From: Steromphala cineraria
Lineage: Eukaryota > Mollusca > Gastropoda > Trochida > Trochidae
Direction: 5' to 3'
Length of the DNA stretch: 64,000 nt
NCBI GenBank assembly: GCA_916613615.1
Contig: OU744721.1
Location: 74,715,060 to 74,779,059, forward strand
A program made the translations under genes and the position numbers. Positions 47,814 through 61,124 of the stretch are shown in pieces; the stretch's first letter is position 1; each line of letters opens with the position of its first letter. The notes beneath the pieces were generated by a model that was not told where the DNA came from, did no database searches, and saw only the letters and a list, made by a program, of their open reading frames with translations.

Positions 47814-48594
47814 TGTACAATTTTTGTGAGAGATCCACAGCTCAAACCGCTTGTTCAAATTCGCCCAAACTTGACATTCAGGTACCCCTTACCCTGGAAT
47901 CGATAAACTAAGCTTTTGGGCATAATCGGCTCGTACATTAAAGGTCCAGTTCGAATCCAAAGTCAAAAATTTAACATTGATTTTTTTTTCAAAATGCACT
48001 TAGAGACTTGAAATTTTTTTTAAAAGAAGCGCAATGAAAAATAATGAAAAAAAGGAAATCAGGACAAATTCGTAGGTCACGTGCTTTGGCCGCCATCTTG
48101 CTTTTAGTGCATTTTCGACCCTTTCCGACCCCACCCACCTTTGACAATCTTCTTCTCTGAAGATACTTGCACTACAGAGCTGTAATTCATACTGAATGTA
48201 GCTGAAGCATTGTAGTTTAAAATCTTTTCTTTTAAAGTACTTAACTACAATACTTTTTGTGCTGTGACCTTTCAAAGTTGACCAAAATCTCAAAATCGCA
48301 AACTTCAAGGGCAGATAACTAAAAAACCAGACCTTAGAACTTAATGATTTTTGCATGACAGTTAGACATGAGCAAGGTCTTCAAGATAAAAGAATAAAAT
48401 CGCTCGCGAACAGTCACTTCCGGTCAGGAGGAAGGGTCAAACTTTGCATATTAAAAAGTGATGTTTTGGTCGGTATGGTTAAAACCTCTTTAACAAACAT
48501 GCATGTGAAGGTCAAACATGCATGTGAAGGTCAAACAGTATGTCAAGGTCAAACAGGAATCTTGAAGACCTAAGTACTGCCGCGGCAGTCCTAG
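47725..48594 (+). mobile_element. Complete short element (870 bp)
   Basis: It has a long ATT tract (about nine units from 47783), and the body begins GAGAGATCCACAG. The 3' body has the GTTTTGGTCGGTATGG version. Confidence 0.8.
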
Positions 48595-49392
48595 TTATTA
48601 TTATTATTATTTGTACAATTTTTGTGAGAGATCCACAGCTCAAACCGCTTGTTCAAATTTGCCCAAACTTGACATGCAGGTACCCCTTACCCTGGAATCG
48701 ATAAACTAAGCTTTTGGGCAAAATCGGCTCGTACATTAAAGGTCCAGTTCGAATCCAAAGTCGAAAATTTAACATTGATTTTTTTTTCAAAATGCACTTA
48801 GAGACTTGAAATTTTTTTTAAAAGAAGCGCAATGAAAAATAATGAAAAAAAGGAAATCAGGACAAATTCGTAGGTCACCTGCTTTGGCCGCCATCTTGCT
48901 TTTAGTGCATTTTCGACCGTTTCCGACCCCACCCGCCTTTGACAATCTTCTTCTCTGAAGATACTTGCACTACAGAGCTGTATTTCATACTGAATGTAGC
49001 TGAAGCATTGTAGTTTAAAATCTTTTCTTTTAAAGTACTTAACTACAATACTTTTTGTGCTGTGACCTTTCAAAGTTGACCAAAATCTCAAAATCGCAAA
49101 CTTCAAGGGAAGATAACTAAAAAACCAGACCTAAGAACTTAATGATTTTTGCATGACAGTTAGACATGAGCAAGGTCTTCAAGATAAAAGAATAAAATCG
49201 CTCGCGAACAGTCATTTCCGGTCAGGAGGAAGGGTCAAATTTTGCATATGGAAAAGTGGTGTTTTGCTGAGTATGTTTGAACCCTCTTTAACAAACATTC
49301 ATGTGAAGGTCAAACATGCACGTGAAGGTCAAACAGTATGTGAAGGTCAAAGAGGAATCTTGAAGACCTAAGTACTGCCGCGGCAGTCCTAG
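48595..49392 (+). mobile_element. Left-less body and right arm
   Basis: Predicted partner of the left arm at 40490. The body is of the GAGAGATCCACAG type, whose intact copies carry CAAGTTC in the left arm, as 40490 does. Confidence 0.7.
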
Positions 49393-49394
49393 TT

Positions 49395-50252
49395 AGGTCT
49401 TCAAGACAAAGTCGTGAAGACCTATTGTTATTACACTTATTCTTCAAGTTCTTATTATTATTATTATTATTTGTACAATTTTTGTGAGAGATCTACAGCT
49501 CAAACCGCTTGTTCAAATTCACCCAAACTTGACATGCAGGTACCCCTTACCCTGGAATCGATAAACTAAGCTTTTGGGCAAAATCGGCTCGTACATTAAA
49601 GTTCCAGTTCGAATCCAAAGTCGAAAATTTAACATTGATTTTTTTTTCAAAATGCACTTAGAGACTTGAATTTTTTTTTAAAAGAAGCGCAATGAAAAAT
49701 AATGAAAAAAAGGAAATCAGGACAAATTCGTAGGTCACCTGCTTTGGCCGCCATCTTGCTTTTAGTGCATTTTCGACCTTTTCCGACCCCACCCGCCTTT
49801 GACAATCTTCTTCTCTGAAGATACTTGCACTACAGAGCTGTTATTCATACTGAATGTAGCTGAAGCATTGTAGTTTAAAATCTTTTCTTTTAAAGTACTT
49901 AACTACAATACTTTTTGTGCTGTGACCTTTCAAAGTTGACCAAAATCTCAAAATCGCAAACTTCAAGGGCAGATAACTAAAAAACCAGACCTTAGAACTT
50001 AATGATTTTTGCATGACAGTTGGACATGAGCAAGGTCTTCAAGATAAAAGAATAAAATCGCTCGCGAACAGTCATTTCCGGTCAGGAGGAAGGGTCAAAT
50101 TTTGCATATGGAAAAGTGGTGTTTTGCTGAGTATGTTTGAACCCTCTTTAACAAACATTCATGTGAAGGTCAAACATGCATGTGAAGGTCAAACAGTATG
50201 TGAAGGTCAAACAGGAATCTTGAAGACCTAAGTACTGCCGCGGCAGTCCTAG
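49395..50252 (+). mobile_element. Complete short element (858 bp; TTACACTTATTC / TTCACCC subtype)
   Basis: Near-identical to 58259-59116, and to 62904-63701 over the body. The shared GACAGTTGGACATGAGC change marks a young subgroup. Confidence 0.8.
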
Positions 50253-51050
50253 TTATTATTATTATTATTTGTACAATTTTTGTGACGGATCCACAGCTCA
50301 AACCGCTTGTTCAAATTTGCCCAAACTTGACATGCAGGTACCCCTTACCCTGGAATCGATAAACTAAGCTTTTGGGCATAATCGGCTCGTACATTAAAGG
50401 TCCAGTTCGAATCCAAAGTCGAAAATTTAACATTGATTTTTTTTTCAAAATGCACTTAGAGACTTGAATTTTTTTTTAAAAGAAGCGCAATGAAAAATAA
50501 TGAAAAAAAGGAAATCAGGACAAATTCGTAGGTCACGTGCTTTGGCCGCCATCTTGCTTTTAGTGCATTTTCGACCGTTTCCGACCCCACCCGCCTTTGA
50601 CAATCTTCTTCTCTGAAGATACTTGCACTACAGAGCTGTAATTCATACTGAATGTAGCTGAAGCATTGTAGTTTAAAATCTTTTCTTTTAAAGTACTTAA
50701 CTACAATACTTTTTGTGCTGTGACCTTTCAAAGTTGACCAAAATCGCAAAATCGCAAACTTCAAGGGCAGATAATTAAAAAACCAGACCTTAGAACTTAA
50801 TGATTTTTGCATGACAGTTAGACATGAGCAAGGTCTTCAAGATAAAAGAATAAAATCGCTCGCGAACAGTCACTTCCGGTCAGGAGGAAGGGTCAAACTT
50901 TGCATATTAAAAAGTGATGTTTTGGTCGGTATTTTTTAAACCTCTTTAACAAACATGCATGTGAAGGTCAAACATGCATGTGAAGGTCAAACAGTATGTC
51001 AAGGTCAAACAGGAATCTTGAAGACCTAAGTACTGCCGCGGCAGTCCTAG
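50253..51050 (+). mobile_element. Left-less body and right arm (GACGGATCC subtype)
   Basis: Predicted partner of the left arm at 37502. Confidence 0.75.
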
Positions 51051-51061
51051 TTATTATTATT

Positions 51062-51109
51062 AGGTCTTCAAGACAAAGTCGTGAAGACCTATTGTTTTTA
51101 TCCGATTTC

Positions 51110-51150
<41 letters not shown>

Positions 51151-51932
51151 TGTACAATTTTTGTGACGGATCCACAGCTCAAACCGCTTGTTCAAATTTG
51201 CCCAAACTTGACATGCAGGTACCCCTTACCCTGGAATCGATAAACTAAGCTTTTGGGCATAATCGGCTCGTACATTAAAGGTCCAGTTCGATTCCAAAAT
51301 TCAAAATTTAACATTGATTTTTTTTTCAAAATGTACTTAGAGACCTACAACTTTTTTTAAAAGATGCGCAATCAAAAATAATGCAAAAAAGCATATCGGG
51401 ACAAATTTGTAGGTCACGTGATTTGGCCGCCATCTTGATTTTAAACACTTTTTACAACAGTCCGACCCCATGCACCTTTGCCGAATCGGTTCTTTTTTAA
51501 TATTTGTACTAGAGAGCTGAAATTTGCACATGATATAGCCAAGACCCTGGTCTATAACAAGTTTCTTTCAAAATTCAAAAATTCAAAATCCTTTTTGCGT
51601 AATAATCTTTCAAAGTTTGACAATTTTCCAAAATATCAATTTTCAAGGGCAGATAACTCGAAAACCTGACCGTCGAATTTTATGATTTTTGCATGAGAGC
51701 TAGCCCTGAGTATGGTCTTCAAATTAAAAAAATAAAATTGCTCGCGAACAGTCACTTCCGGTCAGGAGGAAGGGTCAAACTTTGCATATTAAAAAGTGAT
51801 GTTTTGGTCGGTATGGCTTAAACCTCTTTAACAAACATGCATGTGAAGGTCAAACATGCATGTGAAGGTCAAACAGTATGTGAAGGTCAAACAGGAATCT
51901 TGAAGACCTAAGTACTGCCGCGGCAGTCCTAG
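51062..51932 (+). mobile_element. Complete element, divergent-body subfamily
   Basis: Sister of 38771-39626, with an expanded ATT tract of roughly a dozen units (51111-51150). The short frames on both strands are identical to those of the sister. Confidence 0.8.
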
Positions 51933-52732
51933 TTATTATTATTATTATTTGTACAATTTTTGTGACGGATCCACAGCTCAAACCGCTTGTTCAAATTTGC
52001 CCAAACTTGACATGCAGGTACCCCTCACCCTGGAATCGATAAACTAAGCTTTTGGGCAAAATCGGTTCGTACATTAAAGGTCCAGTTCGAATCCAAAGTC
52101 GAAAATTTAACATTGATTTTTTTTTCAAAATGCACTTAGCGACTTGAAATTTTTTTTAAAAGATGCGCAATCAAAAATAATGCAAAAAAGCATTTCATGA
52201 CAAATTTGTAGGTCACGTGATTTGGCCGCCATCTTTATTTTAAACACTTTTTACAACAGTCCGACCCCATGCACCTTTGCCGATTCGGTTCTTTTTTAAT
52301 ATTTGTACTAGAGAGCTGACATTTGCACATGATATAGTCATGACCCTGGTCTATAACAAGTTTGTTTAAAAATTGGAAAATTCAAAATACTTTTTGCGCA
52401 ATAACCTTTCAAAGTTTTACAATTGTTAAAAAATATCAATTTTCAAGGGCAGATAACTCGAAAACCTGACCGACGAATTATATGATTTTTGCATGAGAGC
52501 TAGCCCTAAGTATGGTCATGAAATTAAAAAAATAAAATCGCTCGCGAACAGTCATTTCCGGTCAGGAGGAAGGGTCAAACTTTGCATATGGAAAGGTGGT
52601 ATTTTGCTTGGTATGTTTGATCCCTCTTTATCAAACATGCATGTGAAGGTCAAACATGCATGTGAAGGTCAAACAGTATGTGAAGGTCAAACAGGAATCT
52701 TGAAGACCTAAGTACTGCCGCGGCAGTCCTAG
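51933..52732 (+). mobile_element. Left-less body and right arm, mosaic of standard and divergent subfamilies
   Basis: The first 200 bp follow the standard body. From about 52160 it follows the divergent subfamily with many private changes (GCCGCCATCTTTATTTT). The end is standard again. Predicted partner of the left arm at 36221. Confidence 0.7.
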
Positions 52733-52734
52733 TT

Positions 52735-52858
52735 AGGTCTTCAAGACAAAGTCGTGAAGACCTATTGTTTTTATCCGATTTCTTCAAGTTCTTATTATTA
52801 TTAGGTCTTCAAGACAAAGTCGTGAAGACCTATTGTTTTTATCCGATTTCTTATTATT
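52735..52858 (+). mobile_element. Two stacked orphaned left arms
   Basis: Left ends at 52735 (with CAAGTTC) and 52803 (without). Predicted bodies are 57453-58256 and 54925-55728. The second match is supported by the GACGGATCC subtype. Confidence 0.75.
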
Positions 52859-54064
52859 AGGTCTTCAAGACAAAGTCTGGAAGACCTATTGTTATTATCC
52901 GATTTCTTCAAGTTCTTTTCCTCTATTATTATTATTTGTACTTTTTTTGTGACAGAGCTACAGCCCAAACGGCTGCTCCTAATTCGCCCAAAGTTGGCAT
53001 GCAGATACCCCTTACCCTGGAATCGACATGCTAAGCTTTTGGGCAAAATCGACCCATACATTTAAGGTCCAGTTCGAATCCAAAATCGAAAATTTAACAT
53101 TGATTTTTTTTTCAAAATGCACTTAGAGACTTGAATTTTTTTTTAAAGGAAGCGCAATGAAAAATGATGAAAAAAAGTGAACCAGGACAAATTCGTAGGT
53201 CAGGTGGTTCGGCCGCCATCTTGCTTTAAGTGCATTTTCGACCGTTTCCGACCCCACCCGCCTTTGACAATCTTCTTCTCTGAAGATACTTGCACTAGAG
53301 AGCTGAAAGTCATACTCAATGTAGCTGAAGTATTGTACACAAAAGTTTTTAACTGGAATTTTGCTAACATTAATACTTTTTGTGCTGTGACCTTTCAAAG
53401 TTGACCAAAATCGCAAAATCGCAAACTTCAAGGGCAGATAACTCAAAAACCAGACCTTAGAACTTAATGATTTTTGCATGAGAGCTAGACATTAGCAAGG
53501 TTTTCAAGATAAAAGAATAAAATCGCTCGCGAACAGTCACTTCCGGTCACGAGGAAGGAGCAAACTTTGCATTTTGGAAAACGGGTGTTTTGGTGGGCAT
53601 GTTTGAATACCCATTGCTAAGCAACGACACATGATAATTGATTGTTCTATATATCATTAGAAAGCCAAAAGAACATACAATTTTTGATAAATCTCATTAA
53701 AATTAGATTAAACATTAACATTGAAATTCGGAGCATTTAAATTTGGTCAATCCTACTTTTGTTTTGAATGATTACGATACATTTATGATTGAAAAACTGT
53801 AGTTCATTGGCAATAAAACACAAGGCAATGTTTTATCAATAATCAGGCAGCAACAAGACTGTATAACCTCAGATGATTCATGTTTGCAGCCATGTTGAAT
53901 TTTCTGTTAAGGCTTAAACGTTGAATATCAAGTGAAAAATGGTAATTTTGATAATGTATTAGTTACAGTTTACCTCTTAGACAAAAAGCCATGTGAAGGT
54001 CAAACAGTATGTGAAGGTCAAACAGGAGGTCTTGAAGACCTAAGTACTGCCGCGGCAGTCCTAG
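52859..54064 (+). mobile_element. Complete long-form element (1206 bp)
   Basis: The left hairpin has GTCTGG. The 3' block resembles the 1177-bp array units (CATTGCTAAGCAACGACACATG) where other long copies have CTTGTAAACCAACGACAC, so it bridges the array family and the nested family. The right inverted repeat reads GGAGGTCTTGAAGACC. Confidence 0.8.
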
Positions 54065-54069
54065 TTATT

Positions 54070-54924
54070 AGGTCTTCAAGACAAAGTCTCGAAGACCTAT
54101 TGTTATTATCCGGTTTCTTCAAGTTCTTTTCCTTATTATTATTTGTACTTTTTTTGTGACAGAGCTACAGCCGAAACGGCTGCTCCAAATTCAACTAAAC
54201 TTGGCATGCAGATACCCCTTACCATGGAATCGACGTGCGAAGCTTTTGGGAAAAATCGGTTCGTTCATTAAGGGTCCAGGTCGAATCCAAAATCGAAAAT
54301 TTAACATTGATTTTTTTTTCAAAATGCACTTAGAGACTTGAACTTTTTTTTAAAAGAAGCGCAATGAAAAATATTGAAAAAAAGGAAATCAAGACCAATT
54401 CGTTGGTCACGTGGTTTGGCCGCCATCTTGCTTTTAGTGCATTTTCGATCGTTTCCGACCCCACCCACCTTTGACAATCTTCTCCTCTGAAGATACTTGC
54501 ACTAGAGAGCTGAAATTCATACTGAATGTAGCTGAAGCATTGTAGTTTAAAATCTTTTCTTTTAAAGTTCTTAACTACAATACTTTTTGTGCTGTGTCCT
54601 TTCAAAGTTGACCAAAATCTCAAAATCGCAAACTTCAAGGGCAGATAACTCAAAAACCAGACCTTAGAACTTTATGAATTTTGCATGACAGTTAGACATG
54701 AGCTAGGTCTTCAAGTTAAAAGAATAAAATCGCTCGCGAACAGTCACTTCCGATCAGGAGGAAGGGTCAAACTTTGCATATTAAAAAGTGATGTTTTGGT
54801 CGGTATGGTTTAAACCTCTTTAACAAACATGCATGTGAAGGTCAAACATGCATGTGAAGGTCAAACAGTATGTGAAGGTCAAACAGGAATCTTGAAGACC
54901 TAAGTACTGCCGCGGCAGTCCTAG
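54070..54924 (+). mobile_element. Complete short element (855 bp)
   Basis: The left hairpin has GTCTCG. The front half resembles the array family (GGTTCGTTCATTAAGGGTCC) and the back half the short form, so this is probably a mosaic. Confidence 0.8.
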
Positions 54925-55728
54925 TTATTATTATTATTATTATTATTTGTACAATTTTTGTGACGGATCCACAGCTCAAACCGTTTGTTCAAATTTTCCC
55001 AAACTTGACATGCAGGTACCCCTTACCCTGGAATCGATAAACTAAGCTTTTGGGCATAATCGGCTCGTACATTAAAGGTCCAGTTCGAATCCAAAGTCGA
55101 AAATTTAACATTGATTTTTTTTTCAAAATGCACTTAGAAACTTGAAATTTTTTTTAAAAGAAGCGCAATGAAAAATAATGAAAAAAAGTAAATCAGGACA
55201 AATTCGTAGGTCACGTGCTTTGGCCGCCATCTTGCTTTTAGTGCATTTTCGACCGTTTCCGACCCCACCCGCCTTTGACAATCTTCTTCTCTGAAGATAC
55301 TTGCACTAGAGAGCTGTTATTCATACTGAATGTAGCTGAAGCATTGAAGTTTAAAATCTTTTCTTTTAAAGTACTTCACTACAATACTTTTTGTGCTGTG
55401 ACCTTTCAAAGTTGACCAAAATCTCAAAATCGCAAACTTCAAGGGCAGATAACTAAAAAACAAGACCTTAGAACTTAATGATTTTTGCATGACAGTTAGA
55501 CATGAGCAAGGTCTTCAAGAGAAAAGATTAAAATCGCTCGCGAACAGTCATTTCCGGTCAGGAGGAAGGGTCAAATTTTGCATATGGAAAAGTGGTGTTT
55601 TGCTGAGTATGTTTGGACCCTCTTTATCAAACATTCATGTGAAGGTCAAACATGCATGTGAAGGTCAAACAGTATGTCAAGGTCAAACAGGAATCTTGAA
55701 GACCTAAGTACTGCCGCGGCAGTCCTAG
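54925..55728 (+). mobile_element. Left-less body and right arm (GACGGATCC subtype)
   Basis: Predicted partner of the left arm at 52803. Confidence 0.75.
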
Positions 55729-55730
55729 TT

Positions 55731-56585
55731 AGGTCTTCAAGACAAAGTCTGGAAGACCTATTGTTTTTATCCGATTTCTTCAAGTTCTTCTTATTATTAT
55801 TATTTGTACTTTTTTTGTGAACGAACTACAGCTCAAACGGCTGCCCCAAATTCGTCCAAACTTGGCATGCAGATACCCCTTACCCTGGAATCGACATGCT
55901 AAGCTTTTGGGCAAAATCGACCCGTACGTAAAAGGTCCAGTTCGAATCCAAAATCGAAATTTTAACATTGATTTTTTTTTCAAAATGCACTTAGAGACTT
56001 GAAATTTTTTTTAAAAGAAGCGCAATGAAAAATAATGAAAAAAAGGGAATCAGGACAAATTCGTAGGTCACGTGGTTTGTCCGCCATCTTGCTTTCAGTG
56101 TATTTTCGACCGTTTCCGACCCCACCCGCCTTTAAAAGCCTACTCCTCTGAAGATACTTGCACTAGAGAGCTGAAATTTATACTGAATGTAGCTGAAGTA
56201 TTGTACAAAAAAGCGATGTCGATTTATGGTGCTAACATTAATACTTTTTGGGCTGTGACCTTTCAAAGTTGACCAAAATCTAAAAATCGCCAACTTCAAG
56301 GGCAGATAACTAAAAAACCAGACCGTAGAACTTAATGATTTTTGCATGAGACTTAGACATGAGCAAGGTCTTCAAGATAAAAGAATAAAATCGCTCGCGA
56401 ACAGTCATTTCCGGTCAGGAGGAAGGGTCAAATTTTGCATATGGAAAAGTGGTGTTTTGCTGAGTATGTTTGAACCCTCTTTAACAAACATGCATGTGAA
56501 AGTCAAGCATGCATGTGAAGGTCAAACAGTATGTGAAGGTCAAAGAGGAATCTTGAAGACCTAAGTACTGCCGCGGCAGTCCTAG
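55731..56585 (+). mobile_element. Complete short element, mosaic
   Basis: The front begins GTGAACGAACTACAGC. The middle has the rare TTTAAAAGCCTACTCC and AAAAAAGCGATGTCG segments shared only with 62052-62903, whose front is different. Confidence 0.8.
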
Positions 56586-56593
56586 TTATTATT

Positions 56594-57452
56594 AGGTCTT
56601 CAAGACAAAGTCGTGAAGACCTATTGTTTTTATCCGATTTCTTCAAGTTCTTTTTTTCTATTATTATTATTTGTACTTTTTTTGTGAATCAAATGCAGCC
56701 CAAACGGCTGCTCCGAATTCGACCAAACTTGGCATGCAGATACCCTTTACCCTGGAATCGACGTGCTAAGCTTTTGGGAAAAATCGACTCGTACATTAAA
56801 GGTCCAGTTCGATTCCAAAATCTAAAATTTAACATTGATTTTTTTTTCAAAATGCACTTAGAGACGTGATTTTTTTTTAAAAAGAAGCGCAATCAAAAAT
56901 GATGAAAAAAAGGGAATCAGGACAAATTCGTAGGTCACGTGGTTTGGCCGCCATCTTGCTTTAAGTGCATTTTCGACCGTTTCCGACCCCACCCGCCTTT
57001 GAAAATCTTCTCCTCTGAAGATACTTGCACTAGAGAGCTGAAATTCATACTGAATGTAGCTGAAGCATTGTACTTTAAAGTTTTTAGGTGAAATTTTGCT
57101 AACGTTAATACTTTTTGTGCTATGACCTTTCAAAGTTTACCAAAATCTAAAAATCGCCAACTTCAAGGGCAGATAACTCAAAAACCATACCATAGAACTT
57201 TATGATTTTTGCATGACAGCTAGACATTAGCAAGGTCTTCAAGATAAAAGAATAAAATCGCTCGCGAACAGTCATTTCCGGTCAGGAGGAAGGGTCAAAT
57301 TTTGCATATGGAAAGGTGGTTTTTTCCTGAGTATGTTTGAACCCTCTTTAACAAACATTCATGTGAAGGTCAAACATGCATGTGAAGGTCAAACAGTATG
57401 TCAAGGTCAAACAGGAATCTTGAAGACCTAAGTACTGCCGCGGCAGTCCTAG
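56594..57452 (+). mobile_element. Complete short element (859 bp)
   Basis: Sister of 39629-40487. It differs near the 3' end (GGTGGTTTTTTCCTGAG) from that copy (GTGGTAATTTGGTTGG), again suggesting exchange between copies. Confidence 0.8.
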
Positions 57453-58256
57453 TTATTATTATTATTATTTGTACAATTTTTGTGAACGAGCTACAGCTCA
57501 AACGGCCTCGCCAAATTTGACCAAACTTGTCATGCTGAGAGCCCTTACCCTGGAATCGATATGCTAAGCTTTTGGGCAAAATCGGCTCGTACATTAAAGG
57601 TCCAGTTCGAATCCAAAGTCGAAAATATAACATTGATTTTTTTTTCAAAATGCACTTAGAGACTTGAAATTTTTTTTAAAAGAAGCGCAATGAAAAATGA
57701 TGAAAAAAAGGGAATCAGGACAAATTCGTAGGTCACGTGGTTTGTCCGCCATCTTGATTTAAAGCACTTTTCAAGGACTTTTTAACACCGGTCTGACCCC
57801 ATGCGCTTTTGAGGAAACACCACTCGGCAACTACTGATACCAGAAAGTTGAAACTTGCACATAATGTAGCTGATACATTAGCCTATAACAAGTTTGGCTT
57901 GAAATTTAAAAATTCGAAATACTTTTTTTTTTTTAAATTTTAAAACTTTGCTCAAAATCGCAAACTTCAAGGGCAGATAACTCAAAAACCAGACCATAGA
58001 ATTGAATGATTTTTGCATGAGGGCTAGACATTAGCAAGGTCTTCAAGATAAAAGAATAAAATCGCTCGCGAACAATGACTTCCGGTCACGAGGAAGGGTC
58101 AAACTTTGCATTTTAAAAAGTGGTGTTTTGCTGGGTATGTTTTAACCCTCTTTAACAAACATGCATGTGAAGGTCAAACGTGCATGTAAAGGTCAAACAG
58201 TATGTGAAGGTCAAACACGAATCTTGAAGACCTAAGTACTGCCGCGGCAGTCCTAG
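57453..58256 (+). mobile_element. Left-less body and right arm, second divergent subfamily
   Basis: From about 57760 the sequence (CACTTTTCAAGGACTTTTTA, CACCACTCGGCAACTACTG) matches no other copy here, while GGTCACGTGG and CCGCCATCTTG stay intact. Predicted partner of the left arm at 52735. Confidence 0.7.
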
Positions 58257-58258
58257 TT

Positions 58259-59116
58259 AGGTCTTCAAGACAAAGTCGTGAAGACCTATTGTTATTACAC
58301 TTATTCTTCAAGTTCTTATTATTATTATTATTATTTGTACAATTTTTGTGAGAGATCTACAGCTCAAACCGCTTGTTCAAATTCACCCAAACTTGACATG
58401 CAGGTACCCCTTACCCTGGAATCGATAAACTAAGCTTTTGGGCAAAATCGGCTCGTACATTAAAGTTCCAGTTCGAATCCAAAGTCGAAAATTTAACATT
58501 GATTTTTTTTTCAAAATGCACTTAGAGACTTGAATTTTTTTTTAAAAGAAGCGCAATGAAAAATAATGAAAAAAAGGAAATCAGGACAAATTCGTAGGTC
58601 ACCTGCTTTGGCCGCCATCTTGCTTTTAGTGCATTTTCGACCTTTTCCGACCCCACCCGCCTTTGACAATCTTCTTCTCTGAAGATACTTGCACTACAGA
58701 GCTGTTATTCATACTGAATGTAGCTGAAGCATTGTAGTTTAAAATCTTTTCTTTTAAAGTACTTAACTACAATACTTTTTGTGCTGTGACCTTTCAAAGT
58801 TGACCAAAATCTCAAAATCGCAAACTTCAAGGGCAGATAACTAAAAAACCAGACCTTAGAACTTAATGATTTTTGCATGACAGTTGGACATGAGCAAGGT
58901 CTTCAAGATAAAAGAATAAAATCGCTCGCGAACAGTCATTTCCGGTCAGGAGGAAGGGTCAAATTTTGCATATGGAAAAGTGGTGTTTTGCTGAGTATGT
59001 TTGAACCCTCTTTAACAAACATTCATGTGAAGGTCAAACATGCATGTGAAGGTCAAACAGTATGTGAAGGTCAAACAGGAATCTTGAAGACCTAAGTACT
59101 GCCGCGGCAGTCCTAG
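58259..59116 (+). mobile_element. Complete short element (858 bp; TTACACTTATTC / TTCACCC subtype)
   Basis: Same length as 49395-50252 and nearly identical by eye. It is followed by a long-form copy, the same order as 31571 then 32567. Confidence 0.8.
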
Positions 59117-59118
59117 TT

Positions 59119-60321
59119 AGGTCTTCAAGACAAAGTCGTGAAGACCTATTGTTTTTATCCGATTTCTTCAAGTTTCTCTATTATTATTATTATTTGTACT
59201 TTTTTTGTGAATCAACTGCAGCCCAAACGGCTGCTCCGAATTTTACCAAACTTGGCATGCAGATACCCCTTGCCCTGGAATCGACATGCTAAGCTTTTGG
59301 GCAAAATCGACTCGTACATTAAGGGTCCAGTTCGAATCCAAAATCGAAAATTTAACATTGATTTCTTTTTCAAAATGCACTTAGAGACTTAATTTTTTTT
59401 TTAAAACAAGCGCAATAAAAAATAATGAAAAAAAGGAAATCAGGACAAATTCGTAGGTCACGTGGTTTGGCCGCCATCTTGCTTTTAGTGCAATTTTCAC
59501 CGTTTCCGACCCCACCCGCCTTTGACAATCTTCTCCTCTGAAGATACTTTCACTACAGAGCTGAAATTCATACTGAATGTAGCTGGAGTATTGTTGACAA
59601 AAGTTTTTAAGTTTAATGGTGCTAACATTATTACTTTTTGTGCTATGACCTTTCAAAGTTGACCAAAATCGAAAAATCGCCAAATTCAAGGGCAGATAAC
59701 TCAAAAACCAGACCTTAGAATTCAATGATTTTTGCATGAGAGTTAGACATTGGCAAGGTCTTTAAGATAAAAGAATAAAATCGATCGCGAACAGTCATTT
59801 CCGGTCCTGAGGAAGGGTCAAACTTTGCATTTTGGAAAACGGGTGTTTTGGTGGGTATGTTTGAAAAACTCTTGTAAACCAACGACACATGATAAATACT
59901 TGTTCTATATATCAAATGAAAGATAAAAGATCATACAATCTTGGATAAATCTCATTAAAATTAGATTAAACATTAACATTGAAATTCGGAGCATTTAAAT
60001 GTGGTCAATCCTACTTTCGTTTTGAATGATTATGATACATTTATGATTGAAAAACTGTAGATCATTGGCAATAAAACATTTGGCAATGTTTTATCTATCA
60101 TCAGGCAGCAACAAGACTGTATAACCTGAGATGATTCATGTTTGCAGCCATGTTGAATTTTCTGTAAAGGCTTAAACGTTGAATATACAGTGAAATATGG
60201 TAATTTTGATAATGTATTAGTTACTGTTTACCTCTTAGACAAAAAGCCATGTGAAGGTCAAACAGTATGTGAAGGTCAAACAGGAATCTTGAAGACCTAA
60301 GTACTGCCGCGGCAGTCCTAG
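59119..60321 (+). mobile_element. Complete long-form element (1203 bp)
   Basis: Same length as 32567-33769 and very similar. It has TTTCTTTTTCAAAATG where most copies have an unbroken T run. Confidence 0.8.
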
Positions 60322-61119
60322 TTATTATTATTATTATTTGTACAATTTTTGTGACGGATCCACAGCTCAAACCGCTTGTTCAAATTTGCCCAAACTTGAC
60401 ATGCAGGTACCCCTTACCCTGGAATCGATAAACTAAGCTTTTGGGCATAATCGGCTCGTACATTAAAGGTCCAGTTCGAATCCAAAGTCGAAAATTTAAC
60501 ATTGATTTCTTTTTCAAAATGCACTTAGAGACTTGAAATTTTTTTTAAAAGAAGCGCAATGAAAAATAATGAAAAAAAGGAAATCAGGACAAATTCGTAG
60601 GTCACGTGCTTTGGCCTCCATCTTGCTTTTAGTGCATTTTCCACAGTTTCCGACCCCACCCGCCTTTGACAATCTTCTTCTCTGAAGATACTTGCACTAC
60701 AGAGCTGTAATTCATACTGAATGTAGCTGAAGCATTGTAGTTTAAAATCTTTTCTTTTAAAGTACTTAACTACAATACTTTTTTTGCTGTGACCTTTCAA
60801 AGTTGACCAAAATCTCAAAATCGCAAACTTCAAGGGCAGATAACTAAAAAACCAGACCTTAGAACTTAATGATTTTTGCATGACAGTTAGACATGAGCAA
60901 GGTCTTCAAGATAAAAGAATAAAATCGCTCGCGAACAGTCATTTCCGGTCAGGAGGAAGGGTCAAATTTTGCATATGGAAAAGTGGTGTTTTGCTGAGTA
61001 TGTTTGAACCCTCTTTAACAAACATTCATGTGAAGGTCAAACATGCATGTGAAGGTCAAACAGTATGTCAAGGTCAAACAGGAATCTTGAAGACCTAAGT
61101 ACTGCCGCGGCAGTCCTAG
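60322..61119 (+). mobile_element. Left-less body and right arm, probable outermost shell of the nest
   Basis: GACGGATCC subtype. Bracket counting pairs it with the left arm at 36168, so about 24 kb of later insertions separate its two ends. The YY1-like box is changed to GGCCTCCATCTTG. Confidence 0.7.
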
Positions 61120-61124
61120 TTATT